A stretch of 64,000 bases of DNA from Mercenaria mercenaria (Eukaryota > Mollusca > Bivalvia > Venerida > Veneridae): positions 47,012,501 through 47,076,500 of the forward strand of contig NC_069377.1 in the NCBI RefSeq assembly GCF_021730395.1, read 5' to 3'. Within the stretch, counting starts at the first letter, position 1. The number at the start of each line of letters is the position of its first letter. The notes below the pieces were generated by a model. That model searched no databases. It had not been told where the DNA came from and saw nothing but the letters and a program-made list of their open reading frames with translations. A program made the position numbers and the translations under genes. Below, piece by piece: positions 1-12,100 of this stretch.

Positions 1-525
1 AAAACATAAAAAAATGTTCTTCTCTGTAGCCGAGAGGCACAGAACTTAAATATTTACATGTGGCATTGTTTAGTGGTCCTTCACTAAGATTGTTCAAATC
101 ATGACCCAGGGTCCATTTAAAGCCCCGCGCCGGGGTCACTTAGTTTTTATATGAGTTATATAGGAAAAAATACTTCAACAATTATCTGATCATTTTCATA
201 GACTGTTCTATTATAAATACCTGATGACCCCATGTAATTAAAGTAATTAGGGGTCACTTGACCTACTGACCTACTTTCTTGTTTTTTAAGTTACAGCCTT
301 GAAATTTGGATGACATATACAGTTTTGCACAACACTCTTTAAACTGAATTTCAGTGACCATGAGTGGGACCTACTGACCTACTTTCTTAATATTTTAGCT
401 CACAACTAGGAAAATATTTCAATGCTTGCTTATATTTGATTTTCTTACCTGATCTCTTATACTTGTCTATGTAGCTCATATTACTCAGATGAGCGATCCA
501 GGGTGATCATGACCCTTTTGTTTAT
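1..525 (+). repeat. 3' part of a hairpin-ended tandem-repeat element (Helentron-like)
   Basis: The stretch carries the phrases 'gacctactttctt' and 'cagccttgaaattt' in tandem. It ends in 'gtagctcatattactcag', 'gatgagcgatcc' and 'agggtgatcatgacccttttg'. The same ending closes the copy at 37048-38635. The inverted AGGGT...ACCCT just before the T-rich end resembles the terminal hairpin of Helitron/Helentron elements. The 5' end lies outside the window. Confidence 0.55.
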
Positions 526-1199
526 TTTTTGGCTGATTAAGAATACACTCAAATAGATCTATTTCTTTTTCTGTAACTTCTTTATGCGCATGTACAGATG
601 AAAATTCGCACCTTTTGTTTAATGTCAAATAATGACTTTTGTGTTTGTTTGTTTGTTTGTTTTTAGCTCACCTGAGCACGAAGTGCTCAATGTGAGCTTT
701 TGTGATCGCCCTGTATCCGTCGTCGTCCATCCGTCTGTCCGTAGTCAACAATTTGACTGTTAACACTCTAGAGGTCACAATTTTGACCTAATCTTAATAA
801 AACTTGGTCAGAATGTTGGACGAGTTCAATATTGGGTCATCTGGGGTTCAAAACTAGGTCACCAGGTCAAATCAAAGGAAGAGCTTGTTAACACTGTGGA
901 GGTCACATTTATGACTATATCTTCATGAAACTTAGTCAGAATGGTAATCTTGATGATCTCAAGGTCCAGTTTGAATCTGGGTCATGTAGGGTCAAAAACT
1001 AGGTCATTAGGTCAAATCAAAGGAAAAGCTAGCTAACACTCTAGAAGCCACATTTATGACCATATCTAAATGAAACTTGGTCAGAATGTTAATCTTGATG
1101 ATCCATAGGTCAAGTTCAAATCTGGGTTAGGTGGGCTCAAAAACTAGGTCACCAGGATAAATCAAAGGAAAAGCTTGTTAACACTTTAGAGGTCACAAT

Positions 1200-2290
1200 T
1201 TTGGCCTTGACATTGACCTAGTGACCTACTTTCACATTTTTGAAGGTACAGGCTTCAAATTTGGACCACATGCATAGTTTTGTGTTTCGAAATGAAATTT
1301 GACCTTGATTTTGACCTAGTGACCTACTTTCACATTTCTCAAGCTACAGCCTTCAAATTTGGACCACATGCATAGTTTTGTGTACCGAAAAAAACTTTGA
1401 CCTTGACATTGACCTAGTGACCTACTTTCACATTTCTCAAGCTTCAGGCTTCAAATTTGGACCACATGCATAGTTTTGTGTTTCAAAATGAAATTTGACC
1501 TTGATTTTGACCTAGTGACCTACTTTCACATTTCTGTAGCTACAGCCTTCAAATTTGGATCACATGCATAGTTTTGTGTACCGAAAAAAACTTTGACCTT
1601 GACATTGACCTAGTGACCTACTTTCACATTTCTGAAGCTTCAGGCTTCAAATTTGGACCACATGCATAATTTTGTGTTTCAAAATGAAATTTGACCTTGA
1701 TTTTGACCTAGTGACCTACTTACACATTTCTCAAGCTACAGCCTTCAAATTTGGATCACATGCATAGTTTTGTGTACCGAAAAAAACTTTGACCTTGACA
1801 TTGACCTAGTGACCTACTTTCACATTTCTCAAGCTACAGGCTTCAAATTTGGACCACATGCATAGTTTTGTGTTTCGAAATGAAATTTGACCTTGATTTC
1901 GACCTAGTGACCTACTTTCACATTTCTCAAGCTACAGCCTTCAAATTTGGACCGCATGCATAGTTTTGTGTACCGAAAAAAACTTTGACCTTGACATTGA
2001 CCTAGTGACCTACTTCCACATTTCTAGAGGCTTCAAATTTGGACCACATGCATATTTTTGTGTTCTGAATTGAAATTTGACATTGATTTTTACCAAGTAC
2101 ATACTTTCACATTTCTCAAGCTGCAGCCTGCAGATTTGAAGCACATGCATAGTTTTGTATACTGAAATAAACTTTGACTTGAAATTGATCTTTTGACCTA
2201 CTTTCACATTTCTCAAGCTACAGCTTTCAAATTTGGACCACATGCATGGACCACATGCACAGTGTTGTGTACCGAAATGAAATTTGACCT
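1200..2290 (+). repeat. 196-bp dimeric higher-order tandem repeat
   Basis: The monomer is about 97 bp and contains 'gacctagtgacctacttt' and 'ggaccacatgcatag'. Two monomer types alternate: one carries 'tgtaccgaaaaaaac' and 'gacattgacc', the other 'tgtttcgaaatgaaa' and 'gattttgacc'. The type-A marker 'tgtacc' recurs at 1381, 1577, 1773 and 1969, exactly 196 bp apart, so the array grew as dimers. Copies after 2010 are more diverged. Confidence 0.85.
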
Positions 2291-2384
2291 TGATTTTGAC
2301 CTTAAATGGCTCAATGGTGAGTGCCAAGATCACTCTGTGATCTCTTGTTTTCATGTTAAATTTTTTCAAAAGCTTCGTTTATAG

Positions 2385-2860
2385 ACATATCTTTGGTACT
2401 TTAAAAGATAATTACTTGAAATAAAAACTATTTCTTTATAATCATCATCTGCCTGTGTGGTTACAAACCTCATAACTAATTGTATTTTTGACAGAATTAT
2501 GCCCCTTTTGTACTTAAAGTTTTTTTGCAATCTTCGCTTTCTGGATATAACTTTAATGTAACATAAGATAAAGACTTGAAACTTTAAATGTATCTTTATC
2601 ATCATCACCTGCATGTGTGGTAACAATCCCCATAACTCTTGATTAGTATTTTTGACCAAATTATGCCCCTTTCATACTTAGATTTTTTAGCAAACTTCGT
2701 TTTCTGGAGATAACTTTGGTACTGTACAAGATAATGACTTGAAACGCAAAATATATCTTTACCATCATCATCTGCATGTGTGCTAACAATCCCAATAGCT
2801 CTAACTTGTGTTCTTGACAGAATTATGCCCCTTGGTGAATCTTCCTTTTAAGGTAGAGGT
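2385..2860 (+). repeat. Three-copy tandem repeat, unit about 160 bp
   Basis: Each unit holds 'atcatcatctgc', 'tgtgtgg/ctaacaa' and 'gaattatgcccctt'. The marker 'tgc(a/c)tgtgtg' falls at about 2450, 2610 and 2773. This is the last internal block of the surrounding element. Confidence 0.75.
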
Positions 2861-2943
2861 CTCTTAATTTATTGAGACATATATTCATTTTACTGTCAAA
2901 TCGCCGAATAGTGGAGCGCGCTATCTTCTGGACAGCTCTTGTT

Positions 2944-3361
2944 TCAACAGTATAAGAAATCTATTTCGATTTTATTTGACACAAGTATTGCTGTATTTCG
3001 TAGATAGCTTAATATGTCCTGATTGAATTGATATTGATCCTTAATTAACATACAACTTAATTACCAGAGATTCTAATCAACACTTACACGCACTTCACAC
3101 TGTAAAGCGTTTTCTCAGATATCTTTTAAATTAATAATCAGCTTGCTGCTCATGATTGACCATATCCTTCTAAGTAGGCGACCTCTTGACTAACTGTTAA
3201 AGATAACTGTTATCTAATGTCTCGAGCTTTCGAGCACTAATCTGAAGGACATTGTGACTATGTCAGCACGTAGGCAAGAAAACATATTTAGAACTTAGAT
3301 TTTGATGAATATTGGGAGTAAAAACCCTATGAGGTTATGATCATAGTTCGCGTTTGAAATG
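2944..3361. other. No feature recognised
   Basis: AT-rich unique-looking sequence between two repeats. No exon with acceptable splice signals or known similarity was seen. Confidence 0.5.
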
Positions 3362-3575
3362 GTTAACCTTTAGCCTGCTGGCAGCAAGTGATTCTGCCTT
3401 TGCGACCAGTACAGACCAAGATCAGCCTGCACATCCTTGCAGGCTGATCATGGTCTGCACTGTTTGCTATTCAGTCAGTAAATTTTCAGTGAACACCCCT
3501 TCGAAAAATAAATGGTGTTGCCCAAATTGAACGATGGACCAGTCCATTTTAGAAATTTAGCAGGGTAAGGGTTAA
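3362..3575. mobile_element. MITE with TTAA target site (piggyBac- or Kolobok-like), whole
   Basis: The ends are TTAACCTTTAGCCTGCT and AGCAGGGTAAGGGTTAA, near-perfect inverted repeats sharing a TTAA at each edge, as expected for TTAA-targeting DNA transposons. The middle carries an internal hairpin, GATCAGCCTGCA facing TGCAGGCTGATC, at about 3420-3452. It is about 210 bp long with no coding capacity. Decayed relatives lie at 4610, 34176 and 40656. Confidence 0.75.
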
Positions 3576-4609
3576 TTAACATTTTATATGTGTTACACAA
3601 ATCGGACATTTTCTTTGACAAAACTGTAAATGAAGGCATTCAAAACTTTCTTTCCATGCAGTAAGACTTGAAGCTAACACTAGTTTAGAATAAATGCGAT
3701 GTCCAGCTGACATGTGGAATTGACTCCTGGAACAAAAGGAGAGGTAAAAGATTGAAATATGGGACCAAATACTGTGGCTTTGACCCTATACCGAGGTGGA
3801 CTTTTGTGACCTATCACTGCCCTTCGTCCGTTCGTTATATATTTTTCTTCAAACGACATCTAATTTTGTTGGAATTTGATGAAATTTAGTCGTAGAAGTA
3901 ATTATGCAATGTGAAAGAAATTTCATTGCGGTTTTCTGTCACTATGCCTAAATTCTTTCCAGAAAAAGGGCTCACAGAATTTTCATCAGTTGTACTAGAG
4001 AACATCAGCAATACGAGTATTAAATGATAAAATGTGAAAAAACTTGAAGTTCGTTAGTATTTGAACCCACAAGTATCTTGAATATGTAAGTTACAGAAAC
4101 ATAAAATGTAAAGTTCTAATATTTTTGTTGTTCTGCATTTTACTATTTTCACCTGTAGTGATTGCCAGTCTAAACATGTTTACACACTGTCATTAATAAA
4201 ACGTGAAAATTGCAAAATGCAGAACAAAACGGCCATCAACTAATGCTGTCTTCATTTGTTGTAAAGTGACAGAAAAATTCTAAACATATTTTACAAAATT
4301 TATCGATTAATGCCCCAACTCCAATGACAAAGTCCTCAATTAATGTAATGCGTGTGTAATTTTTTTTACATATTCCTGTAAATTTTTATAACAAGAGTCT
4401 ACTGGACAAGAAGCAAGAAACTTAGGACCTAATATATATGAGTGAAAATCTGTTTAGTCCAGTAAATAAAGTATACTTCAACATGACAGACTTTTTCTCA
4501 CGCCAGAAAACGCACAAAGTCATATTAAAGGTTTAAGTAACCCTGCACAAACTTCTCGCTAACCCGATTTGTTATAGGATTGTTATGTTTTGTAATAGTG
4601 TTGCTAGCA
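3576..4609. other. No feature recognised
   Basis: AT-rich sequence with a short fragment at about 3775-3840 ('gacttttgtgacctatcac', 'cttcgtccgttcg') that may be a remnant of the hairpin-ended tandem element family. No gene was seen. Confidence 0.4.
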
Positions 4610-4815
4610 TTAACCCCTTATCATTCTGGACACGATTGAATCTGCCTTTACGACCAGTGTAGATCATGACCAGCCTGCACTTCCGTGCAGTCCGATCATG
4701 GTCTGCACTATTCGCCATTCAGTCAGTATCTTTTGGTTTGGTAAGCACCCCATTGAACAGTTAATGGTACTGTCCAAATTGAACAACGGACAAGTTCATT
4801 ATACAAATTTAACAA
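4610..4815. mobile_element. Second copy of the TTAA MITE, right end lost
   Basis: It starts TTAACCCCTTATCATTCTGG and shares 'aatctgcctttacgaccag', 'gaccagcctgcac' and 'catggtctgcacta' with the copy at 3362. The terminal AGCAGGGTAAGGG is not recognisable, so the right end is degraded or truncated. Confidence 0.7.
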
Positions 4816-5325
4816 ACACTGCTGATGTACTTACGAAGGTAAGAGCAACAGTGTGAGGATCACGGGACATTGTTCGGCTACATTATGGATATGGTTCAAT
4901 ATGTAAACTCTGTGTGTTGGGCAGGGCATGTACAGCCGCGAAGCTTACACTACATCAGACGGTACTTAACCTCTGGTGCCACCAAGTCCCCTGTTAGCAT
5001 TCTCGCATACCCGAAGTCTATTATGGTCACATGACATGACTATTGATGTTACCATGTTACCTCACAATTAGAAAAATATTGTGCTGTACTACCTGTTTAA
5101 CATGGGATGAGGGGCGCTGATAAATAATAACTATCTTATATATATAAATAAAGACGCATTTTTTTTAGAATATTTATTGAAAATAACAGAAAAGGACAGA
5201 TTTTTTTAACAAGATAACACAAACACAATGGTTCATGGGTATAACATAAATATAAATGCATGAGTGTATAGTACGAAATGCAGTTAGTCTTTACACATGA
5301 AACATCTGATACTGTTGTTTTTATT

Positions 5326-5368
<43 letters not shown>

Positions 5369-5750
5369 CTTATTTTTTGCTTTGACTAGTCCAGATTTAT
5401 TTCTTCATCAGATTTGATATTTGTCTGAAATATGCTTGCACCAATAAATAATTTTGTTTCATTTTTCCATGAGAAGCATTTCAGAGCCAAGAAAATGTTC
5501 AAGTTTTTTTTAAGTTGCCCTCTCCCCTTTCTCATATTTATGAACGTTGTAAATATATTTAAATGCATCCGGTACCTTGGTAGTTATAGTCCTAAAATAT
5601 TCTGTTTCTTTTTTGTATGCTATTCTTAAGGATCATTTAGCAACCCATGCAGTGTGACTACATTTACAAAGACATAATTACACGAACAAAGAGTATTCGT
5701 TAAAGCAGAAGGGTAGAAATGTTGTCAGGATCCAAGTGAAATTGTCATAT
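4816..5750. other. Probable 3' flank/3' UTR of the AChBP-like gene
   Basis: Non-coding, AT-rich. On the minus strand AATAAA occurs at about 5396-5401 and again overlapping the stop codon near 5750, so a poly(A) site within a few hundred bases is possible. The exact site cannot be set. Confidence 0.35.
5322..5369 (+). repeat. (TTTA)n microsatellite
   Basis: About a dozen uninterrupted TTTA units flanked by slightly degenerate TTTTATTTT. Confidence 0.95.
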
Positions 5751-6102
5751 TTATTTCAATCGCTTCAGCTGGATCATATAGTGTACGTCTACAAATTTCT
5801 CGTCTGGATCAAAGGAATACTTGTGTACTTTCCGTGCTGTGCTGATTTGTGTAATTTTCCAGTATGGGTTTGTATTGAGGAGCACTTTGGGCTCCCTATC
5901 TACACGGATGTCCAGGTCTCGAAGGTGATGCGTCCAGGACATGTATGTCAGGGTACAGATGACTTCGTTTTTCTCAAACACAGAATTCTCATCAAACTGA
6001 CAAAATGCCTTTGTGACTTTTGGCGGTACGAATGTCACGTTCCCATCGGACGTGACGATAGCGTGAATATCGCCAGAAGTATCGCCGTTATATCGGTCTG
6101 CC
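5751..6102 (-). CDS. AChBP-like gene, terminal coding exon
   Basis: The acceptor is 'aaaatttcag' at 6103-6112. The first base completes a codon from the previous exon, then A-D-R-Y-N-G-D follows. Seen in order are 'NVTFVPPKVTKAFC', a Cys-loop with 14 residues between cysteines (receptors usually have 13, Lymnaea AChBP 12), 'CTLTYMSWTHH' with the loop B tryptophan, 'KYSFDPDEKF' in the loop C position, and a closing strand 'DVHYMIQLKRLK'. TAA follows directly. No plausible donor lies near the end, so the membrane-domain exons of a receptor are not joined here. The loop C pair Cys-Cys is replaced by Ser-Phe. The plus-strand frame 5736-6119 is its shadow. Confidence 0.75.
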
Positions 6103-9100
6103 CTGAAATTTTAAAATAATGCTTTTTATGGCTTTCTGGTCGCGGACAGAGCATGATAACAATCCACCCACTGGAGCAGCTTGTTTGTAAAAAAAAAAAA
6201 AAAAAAACATTTAAAAAAACCCAGACAGATTGCGTGATGGGTATTTATTATAAAAATACCATAAAACCAAAGAGCCACAGTTTATCATAAAAATACCAAA
6301 AACTAAAAGAGCAACATGTTTTTTTTTTTACAAAACAAGGCAAAGAAAAAACGCCACTGAGGGATCCACAAAAAGGAGCTACCGACCGCCCAGTTTGCAA
6401 CAGTAGGTGAATTAGAATCTGATTATTAAGGCGGGGGCAAAAGACGTGACTAGGAACGTTAGAAATTGACTAGACAATCTAATTTTAAATGGCTTACAAG
6501 ACATAAAAATATATACATAATGTATTACAGCATGTAGTGTATTTAAAGAACAACTAGAAGCATTATGCGTGACACAGTTTTTTCTTCTCTATTCTAGGCC
6601 AATGCGATAGCGCATAATTATATTGTCAGTTTTATCAAAATGCCACTTTGTGATTCTGCGACTTATCATTTACAATGACATCTCAACGATGAAATCTCAT
6701 TTACAACGATTTATATTTACAATAACATTTTCAGGTTCTTTCAATTTTGCCAGTAAAACACATCAAATTCTTAACTTTTAACAGCACAAAAGGATAAGAT
6801 TTTGCTGACTACTTAATTTTCTTGTAACCATGTTTTATTAAATACGGAATGTCACGAAAGCATTACATCATTAGATTTCTAGGTAAGTTACAGAAACATG
6901 TTGGCAGTCCGATGGAAAGTACAATTTTGGTGGTTGATTATCATCGTAATGACCAGACCCGATGTTGATCTTGCAATTTATTCTATATAGGCAGAAAAAA
7001 ATCCGTATTGTACCTTTTGTATTTGATGTTACCGAACTACTCTCATTTAATATGCATGACCTGACATAGTTCTATAAATAGCGCACATAAAAAACTTCAC
7101 TCAGTTCTATTTTATCATCGGCAAACATGCAGATTTCGTTCGATAACAAAACTAAAAGGTGGAGGTATATAATAAAAGGGTCATTATAACAGGAGCTAAA
7201 TCTGGGATTTGTATTCGACTCTCGTGGATTTGCAAGGTTGGATCATACTCGGCGCTCGCGCGTCTCGTGAGATCAAATCTTGCAAAATACACTCGAGCCG
7301 AATACAGCACCCCAGATCGCACTACTATTATAATAACCCTATTATATGACGTAGAGAGAACGAGGTTTATTCACATGAAATCAAAATCTCAAAGCACTAT
7401 CAAACTGACTGAAGAACAAAAACATTATGTTACTACTAGCTGTGAGAACTAATATACCATTTACCAACCTGTTAACAAGCATGACATCCGGCTGCCAAAT
7501 TAACCTGCTTGGCAGATTAAACATGTTAATATTATACTTCTTACTGTCCCACTTCAGTCTAGGATCATTCCACCTCACATCCTCCCAGGTTTCCAGGGTT
7601 AACACTCCGTTTTCCTGTAATTGAAGTCCTAAGATAAACTAAAATAGTCCATTGTATGCCTGCAAACTGTCATATGTATATAGCATGCTATTGTTTGATT
7701 GTTTTGTTCGGCCGACTAATTTTAGGTCATACAGCGACTTCCTCAGCTTTGGGTGATGGAGAAGCGGACCTCTGGTCCCAATTTCACGAAAAAACTTAAG
7801 TAATTACTTAGTTAAGTCTGTTATTTTAAAATCATATGGTATTGCCTAAGTTATAATTATTTAGTGTTGATTTTTTCTATAACATTGTATTTATAACTAA
7901 AATTTACTGTGGTTAGAAGTACTTGTCTGCAGTACTTATTTTAGTCTCACAAATATGATATTTCTATGTAAGCACGATTTAAGGAACTTAAGTATTTGTT
8001 TAACTATGTTTCTTATTTCTATGCCTCGTTTTCTGTAAAAATAGAATTGTTGTGTTTTGATCTATGAAATAGTCTAACAGGGTTCTGATATAGATAAAAA
8101 AGCCAACATGGAAGACGCATAAAGAACAGAAACAAGCATTTGAAATAACATACTTAGCTAAGCAATTACTTAAGTTTTTTCGTGATATTGGAGCCAGAGG
8201 CGCCCCTCTGGTATTTTTTTCAGGCATAGGCGGGCCCCTCGGCAGAACCTCCGACCTTCCGTAAGCCATCTGGATGGCTTCCTCGTATTAAGATATTCAC
8301 AAGCGAGGTTTAGGACACACATTGGTGAGGAGTATGTGTTTTAGAGTCCACGACCTTAGCTATTTGACCATAGATGCCCCAACGCATTACGGAGGTTTTA
8401 AAGGGACTAATCCATACATTTTAGACGAGGAATAATTTCTTTCAAAACTCCATAAAAAGTGAGTACTCTTAAAGTGACTGGTGGTACAAACTTATTGACA
8501 TGGGAATTTTGTAATATGAGCCGTGCCATGGGAAAACCAACATAGTGGGTATGCGACCAGCAAGGATCCAGACCAGCCTGCGCATCCGCGCAGTCTGGTC
8601 AGGATCAATGCTGTTCGCTAACAGTTTCTCCAATTCCAATAGGCTTTAAAAGCGAACAGCATGGAGCCTGACCAGACTGCGCGGATGCGCAGGCTGGTCT
8701 GGATCCATGCTGGTCGCACACCCACTATGTTGGTTTTCCCATGGCACGGCTCATATATTCTTATAAATAACCTAAAATATTGTGCAGAACGTAGTAAACC
8801 GTTGCAACGCTTTTCAAATAATGCAGAAATTTTACATTATTCTTGCATTTTTAACAATATCAAAATTTTATTTTCACCCACTTTACATACTATGCCAAAC
8901 TTGGTTGAAATGAACATGTTGAAAATTTTCTCCCAAACTGTGGGCGAGTAGCTTGAAACTCTGCATGTGTTTTATAAGCTCTATTTATGTTTCACGGCAT
9001 TCTTGCAATAAACGAAAGTAAAGAAAGTAATGAATGAAAAGGTATAGAAACACCAGGTAAGTTCATTTAAAAACTTTTCCCCGATTTAAATTTTGTTGGC

Positions 9101-12100
9101 ATTTCTACACTGTAGAATGTTTTTTATACAGAACTTATTAATATGAATGGTCGTGCTACCAGAGCGGCAACCTTCGTTATGAAGTAAAGTAGATAAACAA
9201 TAAAGGCTAGCATCTCCTCGTGTGTAAAGGGAAGTGAAGTACATTAAATGCCAGTTACACCTGAGCGGAAATCTATCTGTATGTAGAGGAAGTGAAGTAC
9301 GATGAATGCCGGTTATACCAGAGCGTAGAAGAAGTGAATTTCGAAGTGCGATACATGTCGGTTAAACAAGAGTGGCAACTCTCTGTATGTAGAGGAAGTG
9401 AAGTACGATGAACCCCGTTTATACAAAAGCTGTAATTCTCTGAATGCCGGTTACACAAGAGCGACATATCTCTGTATGTAGAGGAAGTGATGTTGGATGA
9501 AAGCCGGTTATATAAGAGCGACAGCTTTCTGTATTTAGAGGAAGTGAAGTATGATGAAAGCCGGTTATACCAAAGAGACACCACTCTGTATGTAGAATAA
9601 GTGTAGTACGATAAATGTCGGTTATACCAGAACCGGGCAACTCTCAGTATGTACAGGAAGTGAACTACGATAAATGCTAGTAATACCAGAATGGCAACTC
9701 TCCGTATTTAGAAGAGTGAAGTATGATAAATGCTTGTTATATCGCAGTTGCAATCTGTATGTTTATAAAAATGTTAGTAATACCAGAGCGGCAACTCTCT
9801 ATATGTAGAGGAAATGAAGTATCACAAAAGCCAGTTTTACCAGAGCGGCAACTCTCCGTATGAAGAGGTGGTGAGATACGACAATAGGTCCACCGTTGGG
9901 CCCATCTGGGATCAGGTCTTTCTGATAGTCGGCTGCAAGTGCCTTATACAATGAAGTTCTGTCCTTTAATGTCCCCGTTCTTCCGGTTTCCAGTCCTGTA
10001 TTTAAATTATCAAAGTATTTAGCGAAATCATTAGGAAGCGAAAGGAGTTAAACACCATTCAGTTGAATTCTTATAAGACATGCAAAGCAAAGCGAGGTTC
10101 TTAATAGTTCCCTGTAAACATGAAGTCATTGGGCCAACGACGAAAAACCGTCAAAGGATAATCGTTGTTGGGCCACTGTTGGCCCAACAATGATTAATAA
10201 GTATTGTAAATACAGCTGTTGGGCCAACGTTGAACCAACTTTAAATTTCAGTCACAGATATCTCTGCATTGGCCCGATATTGATTTTCAGGGAAAGACTT
10301 ATACAGAGAAAACATCGTTGGCCCAACGTTGGGCCAACGTTGGTCCATTAGAAGTAATAATATAATAATTGTATATTTTACAGGTCACTGTTTTATCACA
10401 AGCCCCCACAGGTATACACAGGTTGTGTAGCTGTAACATGCAATATTTAATTAATTATTAAACACTTTTCTGCACCAATTCGTAATCAGTTAAATTTGGG
10501 CTAATTAAACTAAAAACTTATCTGCAGCCGTAATGATATTTTGAACTATTTCAAATCTACTACCTTGAAAAAATTGTGAAAAAAAGTATTGAAAGAACCC
10601 TTACTAACTCTATAACAAATATCTAATTTTATACAATCATAAAATGTTTACAATAAATCTGTTGAATATTCCAGAACATGAACTCTCGTTAACCCGAGTT
10701 ATGTAAGAAATCTCAGAAAATGTGGTTAATTTTACTCTCTAGGCCAGATTTCTAGCTTTATAGACATGTGAAGTAAAGGAAACTATTATACATGTGATAG
10801 GTCTAGATTTAACAAAAACCCGGTCTTCCAGCTACAAACTGTAAGTAGAAGTGTTTTTTTTAAATATTTTTTGTTAAAGTTATGGAAACTTATACAAAAT
10901 TTCTTTTTATGTCCTGTTTACATGTTATATCCTTATGACTTGAACATACGTTAAATACTAATATCTAAAGCTGGCGGATGGCACTTGTGTTGAGTATTAA
11001 ATTCTGTAAATAGAATAACTCATTTTCTTGTTAAATCTAGCATATTTGTCTCGGTTAAATGCAGACAAAAATTAATTTCTTACATTAGTTATTGTTATCA
11101 ATTTGACGTAGATGGTTTAATCAACATTATGATTTTTGTTTTTTACAGGGTGCTGTTCAAAGGAGTAATAATGGAGTGCCTAGCACTGTGGTGCACAGGA
11201 AAAAATAAAAATATAAAAAGCTGCAACTTCAGTGAGAAAAGAAAACAAACAAACAGAACTTGGATATATAATGAGTTAATATACAGACAGTAATTCACTT
11301 TAGTAGGATTTAATTAGTGACTGAAATAAGAAAAATATTTAGATTTATAAAAGACTGGAATCAATATTTTACATGTTGTAGTGATGAAATATTCTGTTAC
11401 ATTTCTTCAGGAAAATTGCAAACAAACTTTAAATAAATGTTAGATTTCTTTTTGTTAAATGTTAACAAAATCACAACTATTTGAAAATAAAACATCTTTT
11501 AAACAATGCTAGTTTTAGTCTTTTTTCAATTTCGTAATCGTTGGGATAGCGTTGGCATCCATCTTTGGCCAACAAAGAAACAGAGTTGGCCCAACGTTGG
11601 ACCAACCGTGATAGACGAAAAAATGCTGTTGGCCCAATGGAGGACCAACGATGAGTGTAGGATATCAGTTGTTGGCCCAATGTAGGGCCAACGATGAGTG
11701 TAGGATATCAGTTGTTGGCCCAATGGAGGGCCAACGATGAGTGTAGGATTCCAGTCGTTGGGCCAACGGTGTACCAACCGTTGGGCCAACGTTGCGCCAA
11801 TTAGCAAAATGGCGTTGGGCCAACGTCGGAAATCTTCGTTGGGCCAACGAAGAGTCTGCCGTTGGCCCAACGTTGGGCCAACTCATGTCTGCTATCTGGG
11901 TTCTTTGAAATGAATAACTCAGAAAATATGGTAAAGAATATTGTTTGTTAATTTCAACTGACTGCAAACAGACATTTGCATAAAATCATGTTTTTCTTGG
12001 TTTCCGAATTTCTTTTAATTTTCACATGGAAACGAATAATTTTACTTTAATAAAATGCTTGTCTCCTTGTTCAAATGCGTGATTTTTTCCGTCCTATATG

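Larger units (their letters stand above)
664..2943 (+). mobile_element. Helentron-like (pearl/HINE-type) non-autonomous element, apparently whole
   Basis: It begins after a (GTTT)n run with the imperfect palindrome AGCTCAC...AGCAC...GTGCT...GTGAGCT, followed by a run rich in 'ccgtcgtc' and 'ccgtctgtccg'. The interior is three successive tandem blocks: a divergent 'aaactaggtcaccaggtcaa' block, a 196-bp dimeric array, and a roughly 160-bp array. It closes at 'tggacagctcttgttt'. No coding sequence is present. Other copies in the window share the hairpin start, the middle satellite and the CTTGTTT-like end. The Helentron link is an inference from known bivalve pearl elements and HINEs; hairpin-ended elements of another class remain possible. 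Confidence 0.6.
7615..9879. other. Intron of the AChBP-like gene holding MITEs and a minisatellite; a short exon is probably hidden here
   Basis: The beta-1 strand exon (about 45 bp, phase 0/0 in relatives) should lie here on the minus strand but was not found. The intron carries a 47-bp-TIR MITE (7769-8200), a palindromic MITE (8514-8756) and a 57-bp minisatellite (from 9232). Between them lies 'gtgaggagtatgtgtttt' repeat-like DNA (8280-8400). Confidence 0.5.

Noticed and set aside
2010-2659. Minus-strand frames of 97-119 codons
   Set aside because: Lie wholly in tandem repeats and show repeated peptide units.
5736-6119. 127-codon plus-strand frame
   Set aside because: Antisense shadow of the AChBP-like terminal exon, which has splice signals and clear family motifs on the minus strand.
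9130-9240. Possible beta-1 exon ('MLAFIVYLLYFITK' on the minus strand)
   Set aside because: Right size, but it has a poor acceptor (GAG) and lacks the expected strand pattern; not supported.
9273-9640. Minus-strand frames of 73-103 codons
   Set aside because: Periodic translations of the 57-bp minisatellite.
11477-11967. Minus-strand frames rich in GPTLAQ
   Set aside because: Translations of the GTTGGGCCAAC array; no gene.
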